DNA from: Begonia masoniana
Lineage: Eukaryota > Streptophyta > Magnoliopsida > Cucurbitales > Begoniaceae
NCBI GenBank assembly: GCA_022432975.1
Contig: CM039509.1
Location: 1,132,482 to 1,196,481 of the forward strand
DNA length: 64,000 nucleotides
Reading direction: 5' to 3'
Below the pieces are notes generated by a model. The model was not told where the DNA came from and did not search any database. It saw only the letters and a program-made list of their open reading frames with translations. The position numbers and the translations under genes are program-made. Shown piece by piece: positions 45,241 through 56,058 of this stretch. Positions within the stretch are counted from its first letter, which is position 1. Each line of letters begins with the position of its first letter.

Positions 45241-48200
45241 TCATCCCTTCATCAAAAAAGGTCCATATAGACTGTCCATAACTGCAAACTGCATGTTTTC
45301 CGATGGTCTCCAATGGCGTTTTCTTTGGTTTATAAACCAGTTGTTTATCTGTTTCTGGTCCAAACCCGTCGATTCCGCCAACAAAACTTTGTCAGCCTCC
45401 TGCAAACAAAAAAAATAACATTTCATCAACTAATTTCTCGTCACATCAAAACAAGAAAAAATAAAGTTAGGATGGATCATATCGGCACTCAAAGCATTAG
45501 TCCAAAAGTTTCATACAAAATAAGCTTCGAATAAAAATACCCTACTTCGAGTGACACAGAAAAAGTGTTGTTAAGATTGTTTCTTTGTAATTACTCTTAA
45601 TCGAGCGCCAAAATTATGATAAATAATGAATTTTTACCGTGGGGTAAGGCCATTTGTAATGGACATTCCACCAATCCAGCAAGTTTTGCCTAGCTTCCTT
45701 TGGTAGTTTTCCTTTCTTTTTCTTCTTCGAAAACTCCTGCTTTAGGGTAGTGATATAACCACTGTATTTGCGTAAAAGTGTATCCTTAAGCTCACGATCT
45801 TCGTTCGTCGGAGGACACTCCAACTCCGTCTCTCCTGTGCTTAAATCTTCATCCGAAGAATTGGCAACTTCATCTGATGAAAGGTTCAAAGTTTATGGTC
45901 AATATAAAATCCTATAAATTACATGAACACACCTGTTCTTTTCATGAACCTAGCCGTAATCTAAATTCATTCACTAAGCAAACATTCAAGTGAAGATGGA
46001 TCAATTTGAAACTAATACACCTTTCATGAAAATATTAGTGTAAGGGAAACGTTAAAGGAAAAAAATAAGAAATAACACTGAAATCTACGTGAAAAACTCT
46101 ATACAAGAAAAAATCATGAATGGTACGAAGAATGGTTTATTTGGCAAATAATGAAAACCATGAAAATATTAAAATTACCTCGATAAATGAAAAAAAGAAA
46201 AGAATAGTAGGGAGATTTAAGTGATATCCTCCTACGAAAAATAACCGGGAATAGAAGAGAAAATATTCATCATGAAGAAAAAGAATTACCGGAGGTTTTT
46301 ATATGCAAAAGATACTAAAAACCTAGAAGAAATTACAAAATAAATACAATCCATATTGTTAGACTGCACCCCCCTGCATCCCCTACCGTATTTGGACTAA
46401 TTAGCCCGATTCTTCTTTTCCTACCGTAGATTCTTCAATTACGTTGCATAATAGATTTTTCGAAGTCATCAAACTTGAACAAAAAGTTACTTAGCAAATT
46501 TTACAAACTCTACTTACATGTTTAATTAAAGAAAGAACAAAAGTGAATCAAAGAGAAATATATTTTCCTAACACACCAGATACTCCAAAAAAAGAATCAC
46601 GAACGGTAAATATTATAATTGTAACACCCGAAAAATTCATATCGCGATTATTAATTATATGCCCAATATTTTAGGATTTATCATTCATTTTAAGGATACA
46701 AATATTTTTTTTTAGAATTTAAAAAACAAATATATTGCGAGGTTAATTGGGTTATTAGATTTGAGGAGCAAACCAAAATAAACTAACTACTAGTTGGATT
46801 TTAATGGGAGGGCAATTTAAGAACATAAAGGTGGTAGAGATCCACTTAGAGGAAGTCACCTCAAAAGTTTCTTCAAGAAGCTAAATGTTTGGAAATTAGA
46901 AAAGGGGGAAAATGACTAACCCCATTTCATTTAACCCCTCTCCCCTCCCACGTACACATCTCCCCTCCCCTCATTTCTCTTCTCTCCCTCACGGTCCCCT
47001 TTTATCCCCTCCCTCTCTCGGCTGAACCATCCCTCCACGCCATTTCTTCTTCACGCCGCAGCTAAGCTCTCCTCCTCTCTCTTTTGTTTGATTTGGAAGA
47101 TAAACCCTTGAACCTTCATCTCTTCTTTCTAGGGTTGTAAAGTGGAGAGAAACTCATGTTTCTCCTCGAGGGTTATCAAGGTTAGTTCGGTTTCCTTGGT
47201 TAGATTTTAATGTCTCCTGGTTTATTGGATATAGAAAATGCATCGATTGGTTTTTTTATTGGATTAATTGGTTGTTTTGGTTGATGATGGATGCACAAAA
47301 ATGTTGGTTCTTTCGCTGGATTGTCTCCTCATTTGGATGCTTCATTAATTCATATAAACGTATTGATGAATTGGATTGGAAAATGATTGTGGATCGGTTG
47401 AGGTTGAAGGAAAAAAAAAAGGTTATGTAAAGAGCAGTCTGTTTTTGTGAAATTCAGCTGGGCTAATTGTTTTGGTTTGTTAAATAGATTCTACCATGAG
47501 AAACTAGACATCTTAATGGTTCTATAGGATTTCGAATCATCGAATTCGGACATATATATGATTTGTTATGAATTTTTGAAGTTAAGATAAAAACTGTAAA
47601 ACGTAATATGGGCCGTTGGAAATTTTGTCATTTGTTGTGATTGGTTTTTGATGAATGGTTTATGTCATGTAAAAATAGACTTTATAAGGATTCCATAACC
47701 TTAGAATCATCAAATTTGGTTGAGAATTCAATTAGATATGATAATTTGAAGTTTGGGCAAAATCTTAATTTTTGAGAATTTGGCAAAACAAGGCAGTTTC
47801 GGATTTTACTATTTTTGCCCAATCTATTGATGTGTTTTTGGTAAATGGATTTCACAATGCTAAACTAGACTCATTAAGTGGAATTTTGGCTTTGGAATTA
47901 CTGAATTCGGATAAACGGATCAAAAGTTGTGAAATTTCAAATTTGCCCAAAATAATAGGCCAATTTCGGGTTTGAGTTAGAATTCGAGTTGTTGAGTTAG
48001 AATTGGTTGAAATGTGGTTTATATGAAGTGTTTGAATTAAATTGTGCATAATGTAACTCATGTTTGGATAATTATGGTTATTGGGCCGTATTAAATATTG
48101 TGTAGTGGTTAGTTGATTGACTTGGAGTTGTTATGAGTCTATAATATGAATGGTTGAATTGTTAGTAATTTTGGGAATTATGGATAATGCACGAAAGTGG

Positions 48201-51200
48201 GGAGGTCATGCCCGAATTTTTAGTGGTTGTGCCTCTTAAAGGTTGTTACTTGAATTATTGATAGCTTTTGGGATTAAGGACATTTGAATGAAGCTGAATG
48301 GTTTTGTAAAGTTGGGTTTGGTATTGGGAATAAATGAATTGGTATGTTTTATGTTAATGTATCCTGCTTAGATGTTTGGATTGATTGGAAACTTATGTAT
48401 GTCTTCCTTTAGATTGATTTTTGATTTGGTTATGTTATGCTAATGTAATTGGTTTAATGGTCAAGGAAAGTGAAATGATGAATGTTAATGATAATGTTTA
48501 TGTTAATAGGTCATCCGGTTGCAAGGTTAAATGAACAAGTCGAATAAATTGCTAAGGACGCCAGGTAAGTTTATATTGCATGTGTTTGGCCCTTAAGGCC
48601 TACATCATAAAGGTACTAGGATTTATACGCTTTATGGGGTATACTGATGGATAGTTAAGATTATAGAATATGTTTTAGGTTAAGTGTTATTGTATTACTG
48701 AATTGTCTTCTTGATGAATTGTCTATGTCTACGCTTCGAGGACGTGTCTATTGTTATGTTATGTTTATGCATATTGTATGTTCATGCATCACGTTTTCAA
48801 GAAATCATGCAAATGTTTTATGCACATGTTTTATGTAAAAAAGATAAGTAAATGTTAAATGTAATGTACCGGTTAAGTTGTGAGACGGGAACTGACATAT
48901 GTTCTTGTCCTTCTCTGGGACTCATGTAAAACCGTCCTCGCCAAGGACAATATGTCTTTTATCCTTCTCTGGAACCCGACAAAATACTAACCGATGTTAC
49001 GTCATGTATGTTAGCCTACTCCCCTATACGCCTCCTTAACCAATATGTCCACTTGAACCTAAATGTAAAGTATGTACATGTTTTGAAAAGTATCATGCAT
49101 AGCACGAGCATTTTACGTTTATGTATGACCTTACTGAGCGTTAGACTCATTAGTTAAACTTTATAATGTAGGTACGGATCGTACAGGTAAAGACTTTGAC
49201 CCTCAGGTGGATCATTAGGTGCAGTTGAAGGGGTACTTCCACGGCAGTGACCCGGTGATTGTTAAGGCAATTTTGACTGTGGACGAGTATGTATGTCATA
49301 GTTTGAAAAATGTAAAATATACTAGGTTTTGAAAATGTTTTTAAAATATTTGTTGTGTTTGAAAGGTTTGAAGTATTTTTTTAAAGGTTATGGTTTAGTA
49401 GTCAAAATGTTTTGAAAGTAGGTTGTTAGGCTATGATAGTAGAATTTTAATGTGTATTTGGATGTAGTAGTTGAAGTATCGAAATGTGTAGAAATATGAT
49501 GAAGTGTTAGAAGTTCAAAAAAAAAAATGGAAAATTGTACTGTAGCAGTATTGTAACAGCACTGTTTATTCAGCAAAAAAACCAAAGTAGCCGATCAATC
49601 GGCTATTTTACTGTAGCAGTACTGTTCATCTAAAAAGAAAAAAAAAATCGCCTTTTTGCTTCAACGTTTCAATTTTAGTTTTAAACGAAGAGTTTCCACG
49701 AAAGACCAAGTCTTCCGCTGTGAGATTTTAATATTTTAAATAGAATAGTTTTAAAGTAAAAGAAAAATTTAAATTTTACGTCAAAAACGTGTTAAGCAAT
49801 TGAAAAATCATATCAAGTCCTATGACGACGTACGGGTCGTTACAATAATTTATAGTAAAGATACATTATTATCATATATGTGACACCAAATACTATTTGC
49901 ACAGGTTATTTAATATAAATACTGTCAAATCAACCATCAAACCTATCATTAATTACTGAGAAAACGCGTAAATGGTAACTTAAAATTTAGCAATAAAGCA
50001 TTAGACCCCACCATTATTCATAATATTTTTCTTTAACTTCACTTATAACTTGGTAAGAGGAAACAGAGTAGAGCATAAAATCAAATAAAACAATAGATCT
50101 GCAACGAAGAGTTTGGAAGTAAGATAGGACGAAGAAAACAGTTAAAAGTTGATGGAGCTTGCGAAAAGGGTAACAATGGCGACCTAATCCCTCTGCAATA
50201 TATACAGTTAAAAAGGGTCTATTAAAGCAGATTTAGCAGGCTTCCCTGCATTCATGGATGCGATGTAACACCAAAGATGGACATCACGAGGAAGGAAAAG
50301 GAAGGACCCATCAAAACTACTTGCTTTTTAAATCTTTTTAAGAACCAAGAAAAAAAAAAGCCAGTTTCTCTGCAGAAAAAGCACGAAGATTCTGACAGAA
50401 AGATGCATTTAAGATACCAAGCTTCGTTGTGTCGAATCTCAGTGAGTAAGAATCATCACTCTCTCTTTCTCTCTCTACTGTTCTCAGTAGAGAGAGAGAG
50501 AGAGAGAGAGAGGGTAACCCGTAAGGCACGCACTCACCCACCATTGTTGAAGCTGTTTCTGTTCAACTTCCAATGCCCACTAAGATATCTTTTCTGAGAG
50601 AATTCAAAGGGCTACCCACAAACCCTAGCTACCTTTAAACCCCATAGCTTCCACTGTAATGGCAAAGAAATCCAGTAAAGGAATATATGTACGACTGATA
50701 GCACTGCTAACAGACAGAATCACTCGTTCTAAGTTCTCCAATAAATACCTGGTTTTTCATAAGTTCTGGTTTATACTACTTAATTAATAATAATTTCTCG
50801 TGAACAATACGACACAAACTAGCCAGAAAAACAGTTCTTCTAGTAGTCCCATGAAACATATCTCGTGCATTTGCAGTACTACAAATGGCCACCCACAATC
50901 TCAATCCTGGATCAACCGGTTTATCATAGAATATACAATCTTATTCATATCAAAACCAAAACACAGTGCAACCTCCAATTAAAAAATTCATATAAAGGGA
51001 ATATACCGAGGAATGTCAAAGAAGCGACAAAATGAGTCGAGAACAGAAAAATGGAAAAAATATCACACTATGCATGAGCCCTGATCAACAGTATAAGGAA
51101 CTTAGACAATTTACAAAAGCAAGAGATTAAATTAAAACAAAGGGCTTGTATGCTGAGGGAATGACATTAAAATTAAGTTCAAACTACGATAAACTGAAAG

Positions 51201-54001
51201 AAGAAAACGAGAATAAATTAAGACTCGATAACGCGCTAATTTAACCCCGATATTCGGAGATCTAAACCAAGAAAATGCATATCAAAGGATCGTGCATTAA
51301 GCCGCCTCGATAGAACTCCTAGTCGGGCACTGAAGTTGGCATTAATTCATGGTTATTTGAGACTTACCTAGTCGGCATCTACAATTTCCAGCTAATTTGG
51401 CCGAAACATCTCGACTACTATACATACCTAGCACAACCGAACCAACACGAGCTCTAAAAATCAGCTGCTTACATTCCAGAAAACAATTCACATGTGATTT
51501 TCTTTACAGCATTGCAAAAACAAATGAAATTAGGCGACAGAACCTATCTGTATCGAGTATAAAAAGCTTATGGGATTCTAAAGCCTGTGAGTTCAACCAT
51601 TATTTAATAACACATAACTCAAAAGTAAGTAATAGAGAATGGAACATTAAAATAGCAAAAGTAATGTCAAAAATATTTGTCCAACTAGTACCCACATGCA
51701 AACTCGAAACATAATTTTTCGGGAAATTAACTAATGTACTAAAATCAGCAGCAATAAACCTAGTCGTTTGTAAGATTCTAGAATCTTTTATCGATGATGA
51801 GCACAAAACTAGCATTCCACTTCAGTTCAAGTCCTTATTTTATTTCTCTCTTTAAAGTCACTAGACTTTAATCAATTTAATATAGAGGATCCATCCACAA
51901 AGCAAGTCGAAGGTCATCGATGAAACTCGTAAAAATTAACCAGTATAATGTTCTTCGCCCGAAGAATGTTCTCACAAGCTAAAATCCACTCAAAATTATC
52001 TCCTAGCCATAAATATAGACACGTTTTCCTACCTGCATACGATAGTGTTCTAACTCCTAGCCGGTCCAAAATCTTAACGAAATAAATAAAACCTTTGTCT
52101 GTGCTCCCTGAATTCTATCTATGGTCGCAATTGCTGTGGATATAAAAGACTTGGCAACTAATAAACTTAACTCACTAGCTCCAACCCATAAGTTAGAAAT
52201 GGCATCTATCTCAATTTTAATTTTCTAAAATCTATATTGCCAACTAAAGCAGGTTTATCTGAGCACCAAATCCACATCATCGTCGCAAATACTATTGACA
52301 TATATGAGCATTAATCAGCGTTAGTCCCCGACTTTGTACTAAGAAGTAACGAAAATGTTAAGATACTACTTTTCAAAATACTTAAGGAGACAAAAAAGTT
52401 GCAAAACATAACATGGATGAGAAAAACTAAACTTGAATAAAATTCATGAGATCGATCAAAGTACATTTACTCGTATACAGTAGTGCATTTCCCACAATTT
52501 AGTGGAAAAAAGCAAACTTCCCCATCCAAACATAAAGAACTGTCTACTACATTTCCACTGGCAGATTACCAGCAGAAACAGGAGAGAAATTTAAAAAAAT
52601 AAAATTACAATTTTAAACATTTTAACCCTGAATATATTTTTTTCAATTATCTGTGGCGAAGGCTGTTAGTTGGTGCGGCAATTTTAAACTATGTACTTGT
52701 TAACCCTAATTTAATGCAAGTGGGAATGTTCCTGAAGATGCAGATTTTGTTCAGAGTTCAGAAAAGAATTTGACCCGTTAAACTAATTTCTTACTTCTCC
52801 ATGAGCCCACTACCAGGGTATTTAATATTAACACTATTAGGTACCAAAGTAAGAGGAGGGAGAGAGAGATAGAGAGAGAGAGGAGAGAGAGAGAGAGGGA
52901 GAGATCATTACTGCATAGGGTGAAGAGAAAAATCTACAGTGATGAATGAAATGAAGCAAAACGAGCCAGCCAAATGAGAGATAATAAACTAGATCTAAGT
53001 AAAAAAACTGAAATGTGCAGAAAACAACGAACAAAAGAACGAGAGGAGAGAGAGAGAGACCAGTAACGTAGCTTCTGGAGGCGCCATTGCAAAGGGTATT
53101 GAGCTGCGTTTCAATTTTGTTCAGAAAAGAGGATGCTTCCTCAAAAGGCCGGGAGAGATCTGATTTATACTTAACCAGTACACTGCAATACTTGTCCTTT
53201 TGGCAAACAAAGAAGAAAAAAAAAACCAAAATAATTATCCTCAGTGTAAGGGTTTCTCTCTGTATATTTATCAAGAACGAGAGAGAGAGAGAGAGAGAGA
53301 CCATGAACTCGTCCAGTTCTGGATCATCACCGTAACAACTTGACATGGCGGTGGTTCCTAGTCGGATTTCGTCCAGCAGGTACGCTATCTCCGGCGGCGC
53401 ACCCACCTGTAAACATTACAAGTACAAATTTATTTTAAGATACCGATGTCTAGATGACTTAGAATCACACTTCACGTGCGTGAAATGGATAGGAAAAATG
53501 ATTAAAAAAGGAGCCGAAAAATTCAGACGCCGTCGAACTGAAGAGAGGCGGGAGAAAAAAGTCAAATCAGTGTATTTTTGCGATCGAAGATTTAAATGAG
53601 AATGATTTAGAAATACTGTTCAAACATTTCCTGTATTTTTTCTCCACCAGGAGTTAGGTCGAGGTTCGGTAAAAATGGCAAGGCGATGAATTTGATACCT
53701 TCTGGCAATCGATATAAGCGTCGAGAAGCTTAGGGTAAAGAGGATGGGAAGCAATTTTCGTTCTAACTTCATCGGTGATCATCTGCTCTTCAACGGGAGC
53801 TGCTCTTTGTATCTCCGCCGCAACAGAACCAGCGTCTGACTCCGCCGAAGGCAACAAGTGCGGCGACCCAAAATCCGGAAGATCCAAATAATCCGAGTAA
53901 GAAAGTTGATGATTGACAGGAAATAGAATGTTCTCCGGCGGTGCAATACGAGACTGAACGGAGTAATCATCATGTGAATGGATTGCGTAGAGATCATCCA
54001 T
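45241..54001 (-). CDS. Class I KNOX homeobox protein (KNAT2/KNAT6-like)
   Basis: Nuclear TALE homeodomain transcription factor; class I members maintain meristems and organ boundaries, usually with BELL partners. Five exons on the minus strand: 54001-53699, 53406-53302, 53196-53061, 45873-45638, 45399-45241. Phases agree and give 312 aa, the normal class I size. KNOX1 is about residues 80-120 ([19 protein letters not shown]), KNOX2 about 128-173 ([28 protein letters not shown]), ELK about 209-230 ([14 protein letters not shown]) and the homeodomain about 231-293, with the TALE PYP at 257-259 and [10 protein letters not shown] at 281-290. The end [20 protein letters not shown] differs from the forms I remember, so the exact class I clade is uncertain. 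Intron 3 is 7187 bp and holds a solo LTR. Introns 2 and 3 both begin GT followed by CT repeats. No stop or frameshift is seen; the gene looks functional. Confidence 0.93.
45874..46619 (-). other. KNOX intron 3, 3' part
   Basis: AT-rich intron sequence with no recognised repeat. The acceptor side has CTTTCATCAG before the exon at 45873. Confidence 0.6.
46620..49844 (+). mobile_element. 3.2-kb gypsy-type solo LTR in KNOX intron 3
   Basis: Runs from TGTAACACCCGAAAA to GGGTCGTTACA and is flanked by the 5-bp duplication ATAAT (46615-46619 and 49845-49849). It lies antisense to the KNOX gene. It has no coding domain. It shares the architecture of the gypsy LTRs here: GTAAGT at 48565-48570, arm 1 CCTACATCATAAAG at 48599-48612, arm 2 CTTTATAATGTAGG at 49159-49172, and ACTGTTCA near its end. 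It is long for a solo LTR. Confidence 0.88.
50469..50512. promoter_or_regulatory. GA/CT repeat with 12-bp inverted repeat in KNOX intron 3
   Basis: CTCTCTCTACTG (50469-50480), loop TTCT, CAGTAGAGAGAG (50485-50496), continuing as (AG)11 to 50512. GA repeats of eight or more units are known binding sites for BBR/BPC proteins. A regulatory role here is inference. Confidence 0.45.
52851..52905. promoter_or_regulatory. GA-rich tract in KNOX intron 3
   Basis: About 55 bp of interrupted GA repeats roughly 155 bp into the intron from exon 3. It is a possible BBR/BPC binding region; the role is inferred. Confidence 0.4.
53279..53300. repeat. (GA)11 directly at the KNOX intron 2 donor
   Basis: On the minus strand intron 2 starts GT and then (CT)11. 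The exon ends at 53302. Variation in repeat length would change the sequence right behind the splice donor. Confidence 0.7.
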
Positions 54002-54984
54002 AATTTAACTTTCCGAGAAAGTTTAGGACGTAGTGAGAGAAACACCGAACAATAACCCTACCTTGGTCTTTAATGGCGAAAGTACTGGTTAGGGAAGAAG
54101 ATGACGGAGAAGAGAGAGAGAGTGACAGTGACTGTGAGTGAGACAGTGGAGTGAAAGTGGTCTTCGGGAAACGTAGGTTTAGCGTACAAACAAGGAGAAG
54201 CTGAGCGCTTCGCTGCTTTTCACGCTGTGGCCGATGTTTACATTCACGCTCTTTCAAAACGCGCTATAATCACGCTCCGTCGTCAATCGTCCAAACCCAC
54301 CGGCGCTGGTGGCTGGTGCACCCTACGAATAGCTCGAATATAAGAGACCATAGAACGAATAATATTTTTGAATATTTTAGATTTCAATTTTTCATTAATT
54401 AGTAAATTAATCTTTGTCGTGTTTTATTGTAAAATAATTAATTTAAGAAATTATATTAACTTTAAAGGTTAAACATTGTTCTAATTTGATCATCATAATT
54501 AACTTTCTCAATTAATTTCTTATAATTATTGTAAAAATCGGCATTTTTAAAATTTGGTCGGATATAAAGTTTGGGTAAAATTATTAAATTCATAAAATAG
54601 TAGGGTAAATTTGTAAATAAAAAAAAGTGTTAATTTATTGTAATACAGTTTGAAAACCCTACTATCTTCTTCATTTGGCCGTCAACACCAAGGAGAGGGA
54701 GAAAGTAGATTTTTTTTACGAGTAAGTTGTTGCGTCTTGAGGCATGGATATCGTTCGTGAGGCTTCGTCCACCATCTTTCGTTAAGAGACTTCAAGATTT
54801 GACAAGTTTTCTTCCTCGTTTTCAAGTTTGAAGTTTAGGTTGGGGATGGATTTCAGCAATTGAGCTCAATTTTATTTGATTATTCTGTGTATATTAGTTT
54901 ATTAAGATTGTGTGTAGGTGTTATCGTCGTTTGGAGACAAGAATCGGCAAGTGGAAGCGATTTTCATGACTTCCCGTCATTGGA
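54002..54984. other. KNOX 5' leader and promoter region, then AT-rich spacer
   Basis: On the minus strand upstream of the KNOX ATG there is a CT-rich leader with a GA tract at about 54110-54124. No convincing TATA box was assigned. From about 54360 the sequence is AT-rich with no recognised feature, apart from a possible start of an unclassified repeat near 54660. Confidence 0.4.
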
Positions 54985-55365
54985 AATCGCCCAAGTGTTG
55001 ACCACTGTGGATAGTCGGTCGACACTTCAAACCTTGCGCTGGAAACATAGTAGTAAATGTCAATCGTTAAAGGGATGTGTCGACTGCACACCTTCTATTT
55101 TGTGAAAGGTGTCAACACTTAAGAAGAAAGTATCGACCGTCAGTTCATTTCGACTTGGAACCCGAGAGTTTAGAGTGTTGACACTTCAGATTAAGTGTCG
55201 TACAAGCTAGTGTCGACACTTGTGGATGAAGTATTGACCGCTAGTTCATTTTGTGTTAGAATCTAAGAGCTTCAAAGTGTTAACCTATATGATGAAGTGT
55301 CGACCGCGGTCAGACCCGATTGTTCTAAGTTTCAACCGATTCCCTTAAGGTGTCAACCACATTGT
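54985..55365. repeat. Interspersed GTGTCGAC-type motif cluster
   Basis: At least ten copies of GTGTCGACAC, GTATCGACCG or close variants occur within 380 bp (near 54996, 55018, 55077, 55110, 55132, 55180, 55213, 55234, 55297 and 55349). TCAGTTCATTT or CTAGTTCATTT follows two of them. The spacing is irregular, 15-60 bp, so it is not a simple tandem repeat. Similar short-motif clusters lie in the LTRs nearby, so it may be part of an LTR. Confidence 0.6.
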
Positions 55366-55438
55366 TTTTAATTAAAGAAAATTTTGTCGCTAAAGTTCAC
55401 AGGCGTTTGTAGTTGAAAGTTTAAGATCAGTTATGCGA

Positions 55439-55464
55439 TGTCACACAAGGATCCTTGTGTGACA
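55439..55464. repeat. 26-bp perfect palindrome
   Basis: The sequence TGTCACACAAGGA followed by its exact reverse complement, centred on GGATCC, has no loop. It could form a cruciform. It may be the meeting point of an LTR end (TGTGACACC) and an inverted copy of it. Confidence 0.8.
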
Positions 55465-56053
55465 CCGATTTTTAATGCAATGATGGACAATATAAAAATG
55501 TGAAAATAAATTACACAGGAGGTTGGTAACGCAGTTCGGCAACCAGCCTACGTCTGCGGGGCCACACCTAGATATAAAAACATTTCTTTGAGTTCACAAA
55601 GTTACAAGATATTCAGACTTATACAAATAAAGACGTCATCTTATCTTTGTCGCCGCCTCTAGCTAACTTCCCCAAGGAAACTGTTTTTGCGAGATTCTCT
55701 AGACTTTAGAACGACCTCTCCCGAGATCTAGATAACAACAAGATCCCCTCGTTGTTGATTCCTCCCGGAACCCGTGTTATGGCAAGATCTCCTCGCCCAC
55801 GATCAAAGTGACAAGCTCCCCTTGTCTAAAAACAGAACTCCTCCCGAGTTCGGATGCAGCCTCCTCCCGAGACTGAACTTCAATGAAGAACAAAAAATAT
55901 TGTCTCCTGGGACACCACTTGGAACACTAGATCGTAGTCTTCGGATGCAATAATCAACACACTCAATAAATCAATGAAATCCACATAATAGGTAGAGTGT
56001 GTAAAATAATCACAAACCCATACGCAGAAACGTAGGGAGTGAAAGAAAAGTGA
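55465..56053. repeat. Probable LTR-like sequence, left half, interrupted by a solo LTR
   Basis: GTAACGCAGTTCGGCAACC and CCTACGTCTGCGGGGCC resemble the end region of a plant copia LTR. A CCTCCCGAG or CTCCCGAGTT type motif recurs at about 55710-55880. The continuation after the solo LTR, 58233 to about 58520, would be the other half. Ends are not certain. Confidence 0.4.
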
Positions 56054-56058
56054 CGGCT

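Larger units (their letters stand above)
49850..53060 (-). other. KNOX intron 3, 5' part, with GA-rich tracts
   Basis: No transposon is recognised. It contains (AG)11 at 50491-50512, part of a hairpin-forming inverted repeat, and a GA-rich tract at 52851-52905. Class I KNOX genes of other plants carry regulatory GA repeats in introns (known for barley Bkn3), so this part may be regulatory. Confidence 0.5.

Noticed and set aside
50277..50597. 106-aa frame in KNOX intron 3
   Set aside because: It crosses the GA microsatellite, has no domain, and is opposite in strand to KNOX.
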